DNA from: CAYSLC01 sp964431545
Lineage (GTDB): Bacteria; Desulfobacterota; Desulfobacteria; Desulfobacterales; JAABSP01
Direction of reading: 5' to 3'
NCBI GenBank assembly: GCA_964431545.1
Contig: CAYSLC010000095.1
Coordinates: 1-19,949 of the forward strand
DNA length: 19,949 bases
The notes beneath the pieces are model-generated. The model saw only the letters and a program-made list of their open reading frames with translations. It made no database searches and was not told the origin of the DNA. Each line of letters opens with the position of its first letter. The first letter of the stretch is position 1. The position numbers were made by a program, and so were the translations under genes. This document shows, in pieces, positions 1-6,016 of this stretch.

Positions 1-131
1 TGGAGAAAAAGGCGAAGGCGGCACGGAGGCCGCCCCCGAAACCTTGACGATCCCTTGGCGCATCCCCATCATTTGCAGTTGGGCATTCCATACGGGAACC
101 GGAAGAAACGGTCGAGAAAAAGGAGCCATGG
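1..131. other. Left edge; end of an upstream gene cannot be resolved
   Basis: The first 47 bases could be the tail of a plus-strand gene ending at the TGA at 45-47 (a lysine- and proline-rich tail in that frame). A second frame stays open with Ala/Glu/Gly-rich codons, so the true frame cannot be decided from so little sequence. Bases 48-131 hold no recognisable gene. An AGGAG at 121-125 is the ribosome binding site of the gene starting at 132. Confidence 0.25.
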
Positions 132-497
132 ATGGCAACAGAGAACGACATCGTCCTCATCCACTTCGAAGACAGTCCCATGACCTTCGCCCGGATCGAG
201 GAGATCCACCCGGACGTCAAGAAGGACTGGTACCACGTCAAGCTGCTCATCCTGCAGGTCCCGCTCCAGGTGGTGACCTGGATCCTGCGCGACATCTATA
301 TCGACGGCGAGGAATTCACCATGGGCGGAAAGCGGATGCGGATGGAACGGGTGGTCTGTCCGGACCCACCCGAGGAGAAGGGTGCCGGCGACGCCGGTCC
401 CTCCGGCGGGCCACCGGAGGCGCCTTCCGGAGAGGAGCCCCCCCAGGAACCGGAGGAGACCGCCAAGGTCATCTCCTTCGACCCCCGGAAAAAATAG
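132..497 (+). CDS. Small hypothetical protein upstream of dus
   Basis: This is a 121-residue protein of unknown function that I cannot place in a named family. Residues 1-75 look like a compact, beta-rich folded domain with many aromatic and hydrophobic residues (for example the WYHVKLLILQVPLQVVTWIL stretch). They are followed by a low-complexity Pro/Glu/Gly tail and a basic end (ISFDPRKK). No signal peptide or membrane segment is evident. AGGAG lies 6 bases before the ATG, which supports this start. An overlapping frame is open across the whole gene but has poor codon quality and is a shadow. The dus start codon lies only 5 bases after the stop, so the two genes are almost certainly cotranscribed and perhaps translationally coupled. 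That suggests, without proving, a link to tRNA modification. Confidence 0.75.
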   Translation: MATENDIVLIHFEDSPMTFARIEEIHPDVKKDWYHVKLLILQVPLQVVTWILRDIYIDGEEFTMGGKRMRMERVVCPDPPEEKGAGDAGPSGGPPEAPSGEEPPQEPEETAKVISFDPRKK

Positions 498-502
498 CCT
501 TC

Positions 503-1495
503 ATGAAGATCGGCTCGGTAAGACTGGTCAACAACCTCATCCTCGCCCCCCTGGCGGGGATCACCAATCTCCCCTTCCGGCTCCTGGCCAAGGAGGCGGG
601 GTGCGGGCTGGTCTGTTCCGAGATGATCAGCGCCAAGGGTCTGGTCCACGGCTCCCAGCGCACCCTGGGGATGCTGGAGAGCGCTCCGGAAGAGCGGCCG
701 CTTTCCGTCCAGCTCTTCGGCGCCGACCCGGCCGTCATGGCCGAGGCGGCCCGGATCGCCGAAACGGCCGGCGCGGACCTCCTCGACATCAACTTCGGCT
801 GCTCGGTCAAGAAGATCACCAAGACCGGGGCCGGAGCGGCCCTGATGAAGGAGCCCGAAAGAGCGGAGGCGGTTATTCGGGCCGTCCGGGGGGTGGTGCG
901 GATCCCGCTGACCATCAAGCTGCGCAGCGGCTGGGATGCCTCGGGGGATCAGGCATTGGAAACGGCGCGGATCGCCGAAGCCGAGGGGGTCGATGCCGTG
1001 ACCGTCCATCCGAGGACGGCGCGTCAGGGCTTCCGTGGATGCGCCGACTGGTCCATCATCGGCCGGGTCAAAGCGCGTATCCGCCTGCCGGTGATCGGCA
1101 ACGGCGACATCACCGGCCCCGAGGACGCGGCCCGGATGCTCCGGGAGACCGGATGCGACGGGATAATGATCGGGCGGGCCGCCGTGGGGAACCCCTGGAT
1201 CTTTGCGGCGGTCTCCGCCCATCTGGATGGAAGGGCCCCGGCGTCCGCCGCCACCCCGGAGGCGCGCTTTGCCGCCATGGAGAAATATCTGGACGCCTCC
1301 ATCCGGTACTTCGGGGAGGCCCACGCCTGCAGGATGATGCGCAGCAGGCTCGGGTGGTTTTCCAAGGGAATGGCCCACGGAAGCCGGTTCCGGGAATCGA
1401 TCAAGCGGATCGCTTCCCGGCGGGAGGCCCTGGAGCGGATCGCCGACTTCCGGGAGGCCCTTATCCGGGAAACGCCGCCGTCACCTTGGTCGTGA
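503..1495 (+). CDS. dusB: tRNA-dihydrouridine synthase, DusB-like
   Basis: This cytoplasmic flavoenzyme reduces uridine to dihydrouridine in tRNA using FMN and NAD(P)H. At 330 residues it has the usual length. Visible family landmarks are the N-terminal LAPLAGITNLPFRLLAKEAG, the DINFGCSVKK segment with the presumed catalytic Cys100, TIKLRSGW, a VHPRTARQGFRG segment and the FMN phosphate-binding GNGDI...GCDGIMIGRAAVGNPWIF. The residue after the catalytic Cys is Ser, where most homologues have Pro; the rest of the motif is intact. The open frame extends far upstream, but ATG 503 begins the family-typical N-terminus (MKIGSVRLVNNLILAPLAG) and abuts the preceding gene. The 3' end overlaps convergent queF by 35 bp. 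The family is certain; assignment to the DusB subgroup rather than another Dus is likely. Confidence 0.93.
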   Translation: MKIGSVRLVNNLILAPLAGITNLPFRLLAKEAGCGLVCSEMISAKGLVHGSQRTLGMLESAPEERPLSVQLFGADPAVMAEAARIAETAGADLLDINFGCSVKKITKTGAGAALMKEPERAEAVIRAVRGVVRIPLTIKLRSGWDASGDQALETARIAEAEGVDAVTVHPRTARQGFRGCADWSIIGRVKARIRLPVIGNGDITGPEDAARMLRETGCDGIMIGRAAVGNPWIFAAVSAHLDGRAPASAATPEARFAAMEKYLDASIRYFGEAHACRMMRSRLGWFSKGMAHGSRFRESIKRIASRREALERIADFREALIRETPPSPWS

Positions 1496-1862
1496 TCCCC
1501 CCTCGCGGCGTGAACTCTCCGGTCACCGCCATCCGTTTGGGGGAGAGCACGGACGTCAGATCGTCGAGGATCCGGTTGACCAGGTGCTCGTAGAAGATCC
1601 CCACGTTGCGGTATTGCAGGAGATAGAATTTCAGCGACTTCAACTCAATGATGTGTTCCGCCGGCGTGTACCGGATGGTAACGGATCCGAAATCGGGCAG
1701 ACCGGTCATGGGGCAGACCGAGGTGAACTCCGGCTGGGTGATGGTGATCTCGATCTCCCGCCGGCCCCGGTACTGGTATTCGATGGGCTCCAGGACATCC
1801 GCGCGGACCGCGTCGGGATGCTCGCTCACCTGGGGGATCCGTGGATCGGTTGTCTCGGACAT
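1461..1862 (-). CDS. queF: NADPH-dependent 7-cyano-7-deazaguanine reductase QueF, type I
   Basis: QueF reduces the nitrile preQ0 to preQ1 in queuosine biosynthesis, a modification of tRNA wobble positions. The short single-domain (type I) form is seen: PEFTSVCPMTGLPDFG carries the nucleophilic Cys and the following catalytic Asp. The QueF signature ELKSLKFYLLQYRNVGIFYEH follows, then a C-terminal FTPRGGI typical of the family. The ATG at 1862 gives 133 residues and has GGAG nine bases upstream. An in-frame GTG at 1901 with GAGGAG upstream would add 13 residues. I prefer the ATG because the predicted minus-strand -10 (1919-1924) would start the transcript inside the ribosome binding site of the GTG. 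The gene lies tail-to-tail with dus and head-to-head with the mla operon. Confidence 0.93.
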   Translation of the reverse strand: MSETTDPRIPQVSEHPDAVRADVLEPIEYQYRGRREIEITITQPEFTSVCPMTGLPDFGSVTIRYTPAEHIIELKSLKFYLLQYRNVGIFYEHLVNRILDDLTSVLSPKRMAVTGEFTPRGGITTKVTAAFPG

Positions 1863-1894
1863 AGGGTCGTTCTCCGGTGCTTTTCTCGTTTTGC

Positions 1895-1923
1895 TTGACA
1901 CTCAAAAATCGCTCCTCTATTAT
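1895..1923 (+). promoter_or_regulatory. Sigma70-type promoter of the mla operon
   Basis: TTGACA at 1895-1900, a 17-bp spacer and TATTAT at 1918-1923 form a near-consensus promoter pointing to mlaE. The predicted start near 1930 leaves a leader of about 70 bases. The -10 overlaps a minus-strand TATAAT. Confidence 0.7.
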
Positions 1924-1924
1924 A
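1919..1924 (-). promoter_or_regulatory. -10 element of the queF promoter, overlapping the mla -10
   Basis: Read on the minus strand, 1924-1919 is a perfect TATAAT. The -35 is poor (GATTGC at 17-bp spacing, or TTGCTT at 15). The predicted start near 1912 gives queF a leader of about 50 bases to ATG 1862. Confidence 0.5.
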
Positions 1925-2000
1925 CCGGTTTGATCAGAAAAGCAATCCTTCACAGCCCATTTGGAGCCGACGGATCACCAGGACGACCAGGAAGACACCG

Positions 2001-2804
2001 ATGAAGGCGATCGACATCACCCTATCCCCGCTTTCCTGGCTGGGCAGTTTTACGTTATTTCTCCTGAGCGAGATGGGCAGGATCGCCATCTTCTTTGTCC
2101 GGGGACTGCTGCTCATCTTCACGTACCCCTTCCACATCGCCAGGCTCATCGAACAGGTCTATTTCATCGGCGCCAAGTCGATCTTCGTGATCTGCCTCAC
2201 CGGCGCGTTCACCGGCATGGTCCTGGGGCTCCAGGGGTACTACACCCTGGTGAAGTTCGGCTCCGAGGGAATGCTCGGCCCCGCGGTGGGCCTCACCCTG
2301 ATCCGGGAGCTGGGTCCCGTGCTGTCGGCGATCATGATCACCGCCAGGGCCGGATCATCCATGGCCGCCGAACTCGGCATCATGCGGATCTCCGAGCAGA
2401 TCGACGCCCTGGAGACCATGGACATCAACTCGGTGGAATTCCTCTTCAGCCCGCGCCTTGCGGCCTCCCTGCTGAGCTTTCCGCTGCTCACCTCCCTCTT
2501 CGACGTGGTGGGCATCTTCGGCGGGTACCTGACCGGCTCCGTCCTTCTGGGGATCAACTCCGGCGTCTACTTTTCCCATATGGCGTCGAGCATCATCATG
2601 GACGATATCACCGGAGGATATATCAAATCGCTGGTCTTCGGCGCCCTGGTGGCGACCATCTGCTGCTACCAGGGATACTATACCCACATCCGGAAGGAGG
2701 GCTTCGGCGCCAAGGGGGTGGGGCAGGCGACCACCTCCGCCGTGGTCTTCTCTTCGGTGATGATCCTGATCTCCGACTACGTGATCACCTCTTTTCTCCT
2801 GTAA
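2001..2804 (+). CDS. mlaE: Phospholipid ABC transporter permease MlaE
   Basis: This is the inner-membrane permease of the MlaFED-type complex that moves phospholipids between inner and outer membrane. The 267-residue length fits the family. Visible are an N-terminal amphipathic/hydrophobic region, about five hydrophobic segments, and the conserved core GAFTGMVLGLQGYYTL...LTLIRELGPVLSAIMITARAGSSMAAELG, with the downstream EQIDALETM coupling region that contacts the ATPase. The ATG at 2001 has a modest AGGA upstream. It is the first gene of the operon and is separated from mlaF by 7 bases. The identity is clear. The substrate (phospholipid rather than another lipid) is inferred from the full mlaEFDCA set. 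Confidence 0.95.
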   Translation: MKAIDITLSPLSWLGSFTLFLLSEMGRIAIFFVRGLLLIFTYPFHIARLIEQVYFIGAKSIFVICLTGAFTGMVLGLQGYYTLVKFGSEGMLGPAVGLTLIRELGPVLSAIMITARAGSSMAAELGIMRISEQIDALETMDINSVEFLFSPRLAASLLSFPLLTSLFDVVGIFGGYLTGSVLLGINSGVYFSHMASSIIMDDITGGYIKSLVFGALVATICCYQGYYTHIRKEGFGAKGVGQATTSAVVFSSVMILISDYVITSFLL

Positions 2805-2811
2805 GCGCACC

Positions 2812-4023
2812 ATGAGCGAACCTCTGATCCGATTCGAAAACGTGCGGAAAGCCTTCGGCGACAACCAGGTGCTCGACGGCATCGGCTTCTCCATCCACAA
2901 GGGGGAGATCACCGCCATCATCGGAAAGAGCGGCGGGGGGAAGAGCGTCCTTTTGAAGCATGTCATCGGTCTGCTGGAGCATGATGAAGGGACCATCCTC
3001 TTCGAGGGAAGACCCATGTCCGACATGAAGAAGGCCGAACGAAGGGCCCTCAAGCGTCGGTTCAGCTACATGTTCCAGGGATCGGCCCTCTTCGACTCCA
3101 TGACCGTCTTCGAGAACATCGCCCTGCCGTTGAAGGAGAAGACCCGTCTGTCCAAGGAGGAGATCCGGAAAAAAGTTCGGGAGGTCCTCGACAACCTGGA
3201 CCTGACCGATATTGACCGGAAATATCCCTCCCAGCTCTCCGGGGGAATGAAAAAACGGGTGGCCCTGGCCCGGGCCCTGGTGACCGACCCGGAGATCGTT
3301 CTCTTCGACGAACCGACCACCGGCCTCGACCCCATCCGGAAGAACGCCGTCCACAGCATGATCTCCGACTATCAGCAGCAGTTCGGCTTCACGGCGGTCA
3401 TCGTCAGCCACGAGATCCCGGACATCTTCTACATCTCCCAGCGGATCATCATGCTCTACGAAGGAAAGATCATCTTCGAGGGCCCCGCCCAGGACCTCGT
3501 CTCGGTGAGCGATCCCGTGGTCCAGCAGTTCATCCAGGGCATGGAGAGCCGGCACGACGAACTGACCGGAATGGCCCCCAGATTCCAGGGGGAGAAGCGG
3601 TACCAGGAGGAGATCGCCCGCATGCGCCGGCACCAGAACGCCTTCTCCGTCATCCTCCTGTCGGTGGAGAGCCATAATCAGGCCAATCAGACCCTCAAAT
3701 ACTGGGCGGACCAGACGGCGCTGAAAAACTTCGCCGTCCAGATGCGGCGCCACCTGCGGGTGACCGACATCTGCTCGCGGTACGGCCTCAACAAGCTCAT
3801 GGTGATCCTTCCCAACACCACGCTGGACCAGGCCCAGGAGGTCTGTGCCAAACTGGCCAGCGAGATGAAATGCGGCCAGGGGACGGAACTCGATCCCGAG
3901 GGTCGCAACTGCTTCACGGTCACGGCGGGGATCGCCGAAGCCCAGACCGAAACGTCCCTGGAGCAGGTGATCACGAGCGCGGAGAGCAGCCGTGACAAAT
4001 TTTACCAATTTCGGATCGAATAG
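2812..4023 (+). CDS. mlaF: MlaF-type ATPase fused to a degenerate GGDEF domain
   Basis: Residues 1-245 are a complete ABC ATPase of the phospholipid transporter. They show Walker A (GKSGGGKS, 38-45), Q-loop Gln89, signature LSGGM (142-146), Walker B IVLFDEP (162-168) and switch His200. At 403 residues it is about 130 longer than E. coli MlaF (269). The extension (about 276-400) reads as a diverged GGDEF domain: AFSVILLSVESHNQANQ matches the family's beta1-alpha1 start, RVTDICSRYGLNKLMVILPNTTLDQA lies where the GGDEF hairpin belongs, and it ends FTVTAGIAEAQ...SLEQVITSAESSRDKFYQF. The catalytic GG(D/E)EF is replaced by GLNKL (325-329), so cyclase activity is very unlikely. An RxxD (R316-D319) sits at the inhibitory-site position. 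Binding of c-di-GMP is a hypothesis. The mlaD gene starts 12 bases downstream, and no mlaB is present. Confidence 0.93.
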   Translation: MSEPLIRFENVRKAFGDNQVLDGIGFSIHKGEITAIIGKSGGGKSVLLKHVIGLLEHDEGTILFEGRPMSDMKKAERRALKRRFSYMFQGSALFDSMTVFENIALPLKEKTRLSKEEIRKKVREVLDNLDLTDIDRKYPSQLSGGMKKRVALARALVTDPEIVLFDEPTTGLDPIRKNAVHSMISDYQQQFGFTAVIVSHEIPDIFYISQRIIMLYEGKIIFEGPAQDLVSVSDPVVQQFIQGMESRHDELTGMAPRFQGEKRYQEEIARMRRHQNAFSVILLSVESHNQANQTLKYWADQTALKNFAVQMRRHLRVTDICSRYGLNKLMVILPNTTLDQAQEVCAKLASEMKCGQGTELDPEGRNCFTVTAGIAEAQTETSLEQVITSAESSRDKFYQFRIE

Positions 4024-4035
4024 CGGGAGGCCGGA

Positions 4036-4485
4036 ATGAAGAAGCGGTCGGTGGAAGTCGTGGTGGGGATCTTTGTCCTGGTGGGGCTGCTCTGTGTCGC
4101 CTATCTGACCATCAAACTCGGCCGGATGGAATGGTTCGGAGAGGGGTACTACAACGTCGACGCCCGATTCACCTCCGTCACCGGGCTCACCACCGGCGCC
4201 CAGGTGGAGATCGCCGGGGTTCAGGTGGGGAAGGTCTCCGAAATCACCCTCGATCCCGAGATCAAGATCGCGAGAGTGACCATGAAGATCCAGGAGGCTG
4301 TTCAGCTATCCGAGGATGTCATCGCCTCCATCAAGACGTCGGGGCTGATCGGGGACAAGTATGTCGCCCTCACCCCCGGCGGGGCCGAGGAGACCATCCC
4401 CGCGGGCGGCACCATCGTGGAGACCGAGGCGGCGGTGGATATCGAATCCCTCATCAGCAAGTACGTGTTCGGCAGCGTCGAATGA
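4036..4485 (+). CDS. mlaD: MCE-family lipid-binding protein MlaD
   Basis: This is the periplasmic MCE-domain protein that forms the hexameric lipid channel on the MlaFE core. It has 149 residues, with one N-terminal membrane anchor (about 7-27, VEVVVGIFVLVGLLCVAYLTI) and a single MCE domain (about 38-116). The domain shows the typical FTSVTGLTTGAQVEIAGVQVGKVSEI and later IKTSGLIGDKYVAL blocks. The short C-terminal tail is like that of single-MCE MlaD proteins rather than the long Mce or PqiB types. GGGAGG lies just upstream of the ATG. It is followed by a 58-bp spacer, the largest gap in the operon, before mlaC. Confidence 0.95.
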   Translation: MKKRSVEVVVGIFVLVGLLCVAYLTIKLGRMEWFGEGYYNVDARFTSVTGLTTGAQVEIAGVQVGKVSEITLDPEIKIARVTMKIQEAVQLSEDVIASIKTSGLIGDKYVALTPGGAEETIPAGGTIVETEAAVDIESLISKYVFGSVE

Positions 4486-4499
4486 TCTTTTTTCCCAAC

Positions 4500-4521
4500 A
4501 ACACCGGTTCAACACCGGTTC
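4500..4521 (+). repeat. Tandem 11-bp direct repeat before mlaC
   Basis: AACACCGGTTC occurs twice back to back (4500-4510, 4511-4521), and each copy contains the palindrome ACCGGT. It lies in the mlaD-mlaC spacer, ahead of the mlaC ribosome binding site at 4532-4536. Its function is unknown; it may be a slippage duplication. Confidence 0.8.
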
Positions 4522-4543
4522 AACATCTCCAAAGGAGATCCCG

Positions 4544-5164
4544 ATGAAACAGACCCCCATATGGATATTGGCCCTCGCCCTGATCCTTCCCGCGGCGGCT
4601 TCCGCCGCGGACAAAACCCCCACCGAAGCCCTGCGCGGCCCCATCAACGAGGTCATCGCCGTCCTCAAGGACCCGGAACTCCAGGGTCCGGAAAACAAAG
4701 AGGTCCAGCGGGAGAAGATCATGGCGGTGGTGGATGACCTCTTCGATTTCGAGAAGATCTCCCGGCTGGCCCTGGGACGGTTTCGAAAGAAACTGGACGA
4801 AAAACAGATGGAGCGGTTCACGGAACTCTTCACGGACCTTCTGGCGGGCACCTACCTGAAGCAGGTCCAAAAGGAGTTCCAGAACGAAGAGGTGGAGTAC
4901 GTGGAGGAACTCGCACATCCCACCGACCAGGAGCGGGCCCAGGTCAAGACCATCGTTCTGCGCAAAGGCACGCAGATTCCCATCGATTACAGCATGTACC
5001 TCAAGGACGGCGGGTGGCGGGTCTACGACGTCAAAGTGGAGGGGGTCAGCCTGATCAAGAACTACCGGACCCAGTTCGAGAAGATCCTGCTCAACGACCC
5101 GGCCGAGGTATTGATCGAGAAGCTGGAGAAGAAGACCGGCGACACCGAAGAGAACAAGAAGTAG
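4544..5164 (+). CDS. mlaC: Periplasmic phospholipid carrier MlaC
   Basis: MlaC shuttles phospholipids across the periplasm between the MlaA complex and MlaFED. The 206-residue protein starts with a classical signal peptide, with probable cleavage after ASA at residue 21. It then shows the Ttg2D/MlaC fold features: an N-terminal helical part with FDFEKISRLALGRFRKKLDEKQMERFTELFTDLLAGTYL and a C-terminal beta part with VKTIVLRKG...IPIDYSMYLKDGGWRVYDVKVEGVSLIKNYRTQFEKIL. AAAGGAG 7 bases before the ATG fixes the start; the longer open frame upstream overlaps mlaD out of frame and is not real. The stop is 7 bases before mlaA. The tail (EKLEKKTGDTEENKK) is charged and probably disordered. Confidence 0.94.
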   Translation: MKQTPIWILALALILPAAASAADKTPTEALRGPINEVIAVLKDPELQGPENKEVQREKIMAVVDDLFDFEKISRLALGRFRKKLDEKQMERFTELFTDLLAGTYLKQVQKEFQNEEVEYVEELAHPTDQERAQVKTIVLRKGTQIPIDYSMYLKDGGWRVYDVKVEGVSLIKNYRTQFEKILLNDPAEVLIEKLEKKTGDTEENKK

Positions 5165-5171
5165 CCGCGCC

Positions 5172-5981
5172 ATGATATCCCACACCGCCTCGGCTCGAAT
5201 CCCGGGAAGGAGCGTCGCCGGAAGATCCCCGTCGCCGCTCCTCTTGGCGGCCCTTGTCCTTCTCCTGCTGGCGCTGACGCCCGCCCAGGCCCCCGGCCAG
5301 TCCGACGGAGCCGGCGCCACGGAGGACTTTCTGGAGGATGACTTCGGCTCGGGCGAGACCCCGGCCGTGGAAACGGCCCGGGTTCCGGACCCCCTCTACT
5401 ACTGGAACAAGGGCATGTACCACTTCAACGACAAGCTCTACTTCTGGGTCCTCAAACCGGTCTCCAAAGGGTACCGGACGGTGGTGCCGACACTGGTCCG
5501 GACCGGGATCAAGAACTTCTTTTACAACCTCGGAACCCCCGTCCGGACCCTCAACTGCTTTCTCCAGTCCAAGAGCGAGCAGGGGGGCGCGGAGATCGCC
5601 CGGTTCATGGTCAACACCACGGTGGGGGGCCTGGGCTTCTGGGATTACGCCTCCAGGGACCCCCGGCTCAACTCCGCCGACGAGGACCTGGGACAGACCC
5701 TGGGCGTCTGGGGGGTGGGGGAGGGGATCTACATCGTCTGGCCCGTGTTCGGCCCCTCCACCCTCCGGGATTCCATCGGGGATTTCGGAGACCGGTTCCT
5801 CGACCCCATCACCTACGTGGAGCCGGTGGAGGCGGCCTACGGCGCCAACGCCCTGGATACGGTCAACAGCACCTCCTTCCGCATCGGCGACTACGAGGCC
5901 CTCAAGGAGGCGGCCCTCGACCCCTACGAGGCCATCCGGGACGCCTACCTCCAGAACCGGGCCAAGAAGATCGAGGAGTAA
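5172..5981 (+). CDS. mlaA: MlaA/VacJ-family outer-membrane phospholipid protein, without lipobox
   Basis: MlaA removes mislocalised phospholipids from the outer leaflet and passes them to MlaC. The 269-residue protein has the family core: DPLYYWNKGMYHFNDKLYFWVLKPVSKGYR, VRTGIKNFFYNLGTPVRTLNCFLQ, RFMVNTTVGGLGFWDYA, DLGQTLGVWGVGEGIYIVWPVFGPSTLRDSIG. The N-terminus (1-40) is a long signal sequence with a hydrophobic stretch at about 22-36 and an AQA cleavage site near residue 40. Unlike E. coli MlaA there is no Cys there, so it is predicted to be a soluble or directly membrane-embedded protein rather than a lipoprotein. The start has little Shine-Dalgarno sequence and probably depends on coupling to mlaC, 7 bases upstream. 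Confidence 0.93.
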   Translation: MISHTASARIPGRSVAGRSPSPLLLAALVLLLLALTPAQAPGQSDGAGATEDFLEDDFGSGETPAVETARVPDPLYYWNKGMYHFNDKLYFWVLKPVSKGYRTVVPTLVRTGIKNFFYNLGTPVRTLNCFLQSKSEQGGAEIARFMVNTTVGGLGFWDYASRDPRLNSADEDLGQTLGVWGVGEGIYIVWPVFGPSTLRDSIGDFGDRFLDPITYVEPVEAAYGANALDTVNSTSFRIGDYEALKEAALDPYEAIRDAYLQNRAKKIEE

Positions 5982-6016
5982 GGATCCCGCGTCCGATTTT
6001 ACGTCCGCCCCTCCCC

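Noticed and set aside
44..502. Long open frame giving dus an N-terminal extension of 153 residues
   Set aside because: The frame is a shadow of the 121-residue gene, with poor codon quality, and the Dus family N-terminus begins at ATG 503.
3637..4011. Active diguanylate cyclase within MlaF
   Set aside because: GG(D/E)EF is replaced by GLNKL and the usual metal and substrate residues are absent, so only a binding role is plausible.
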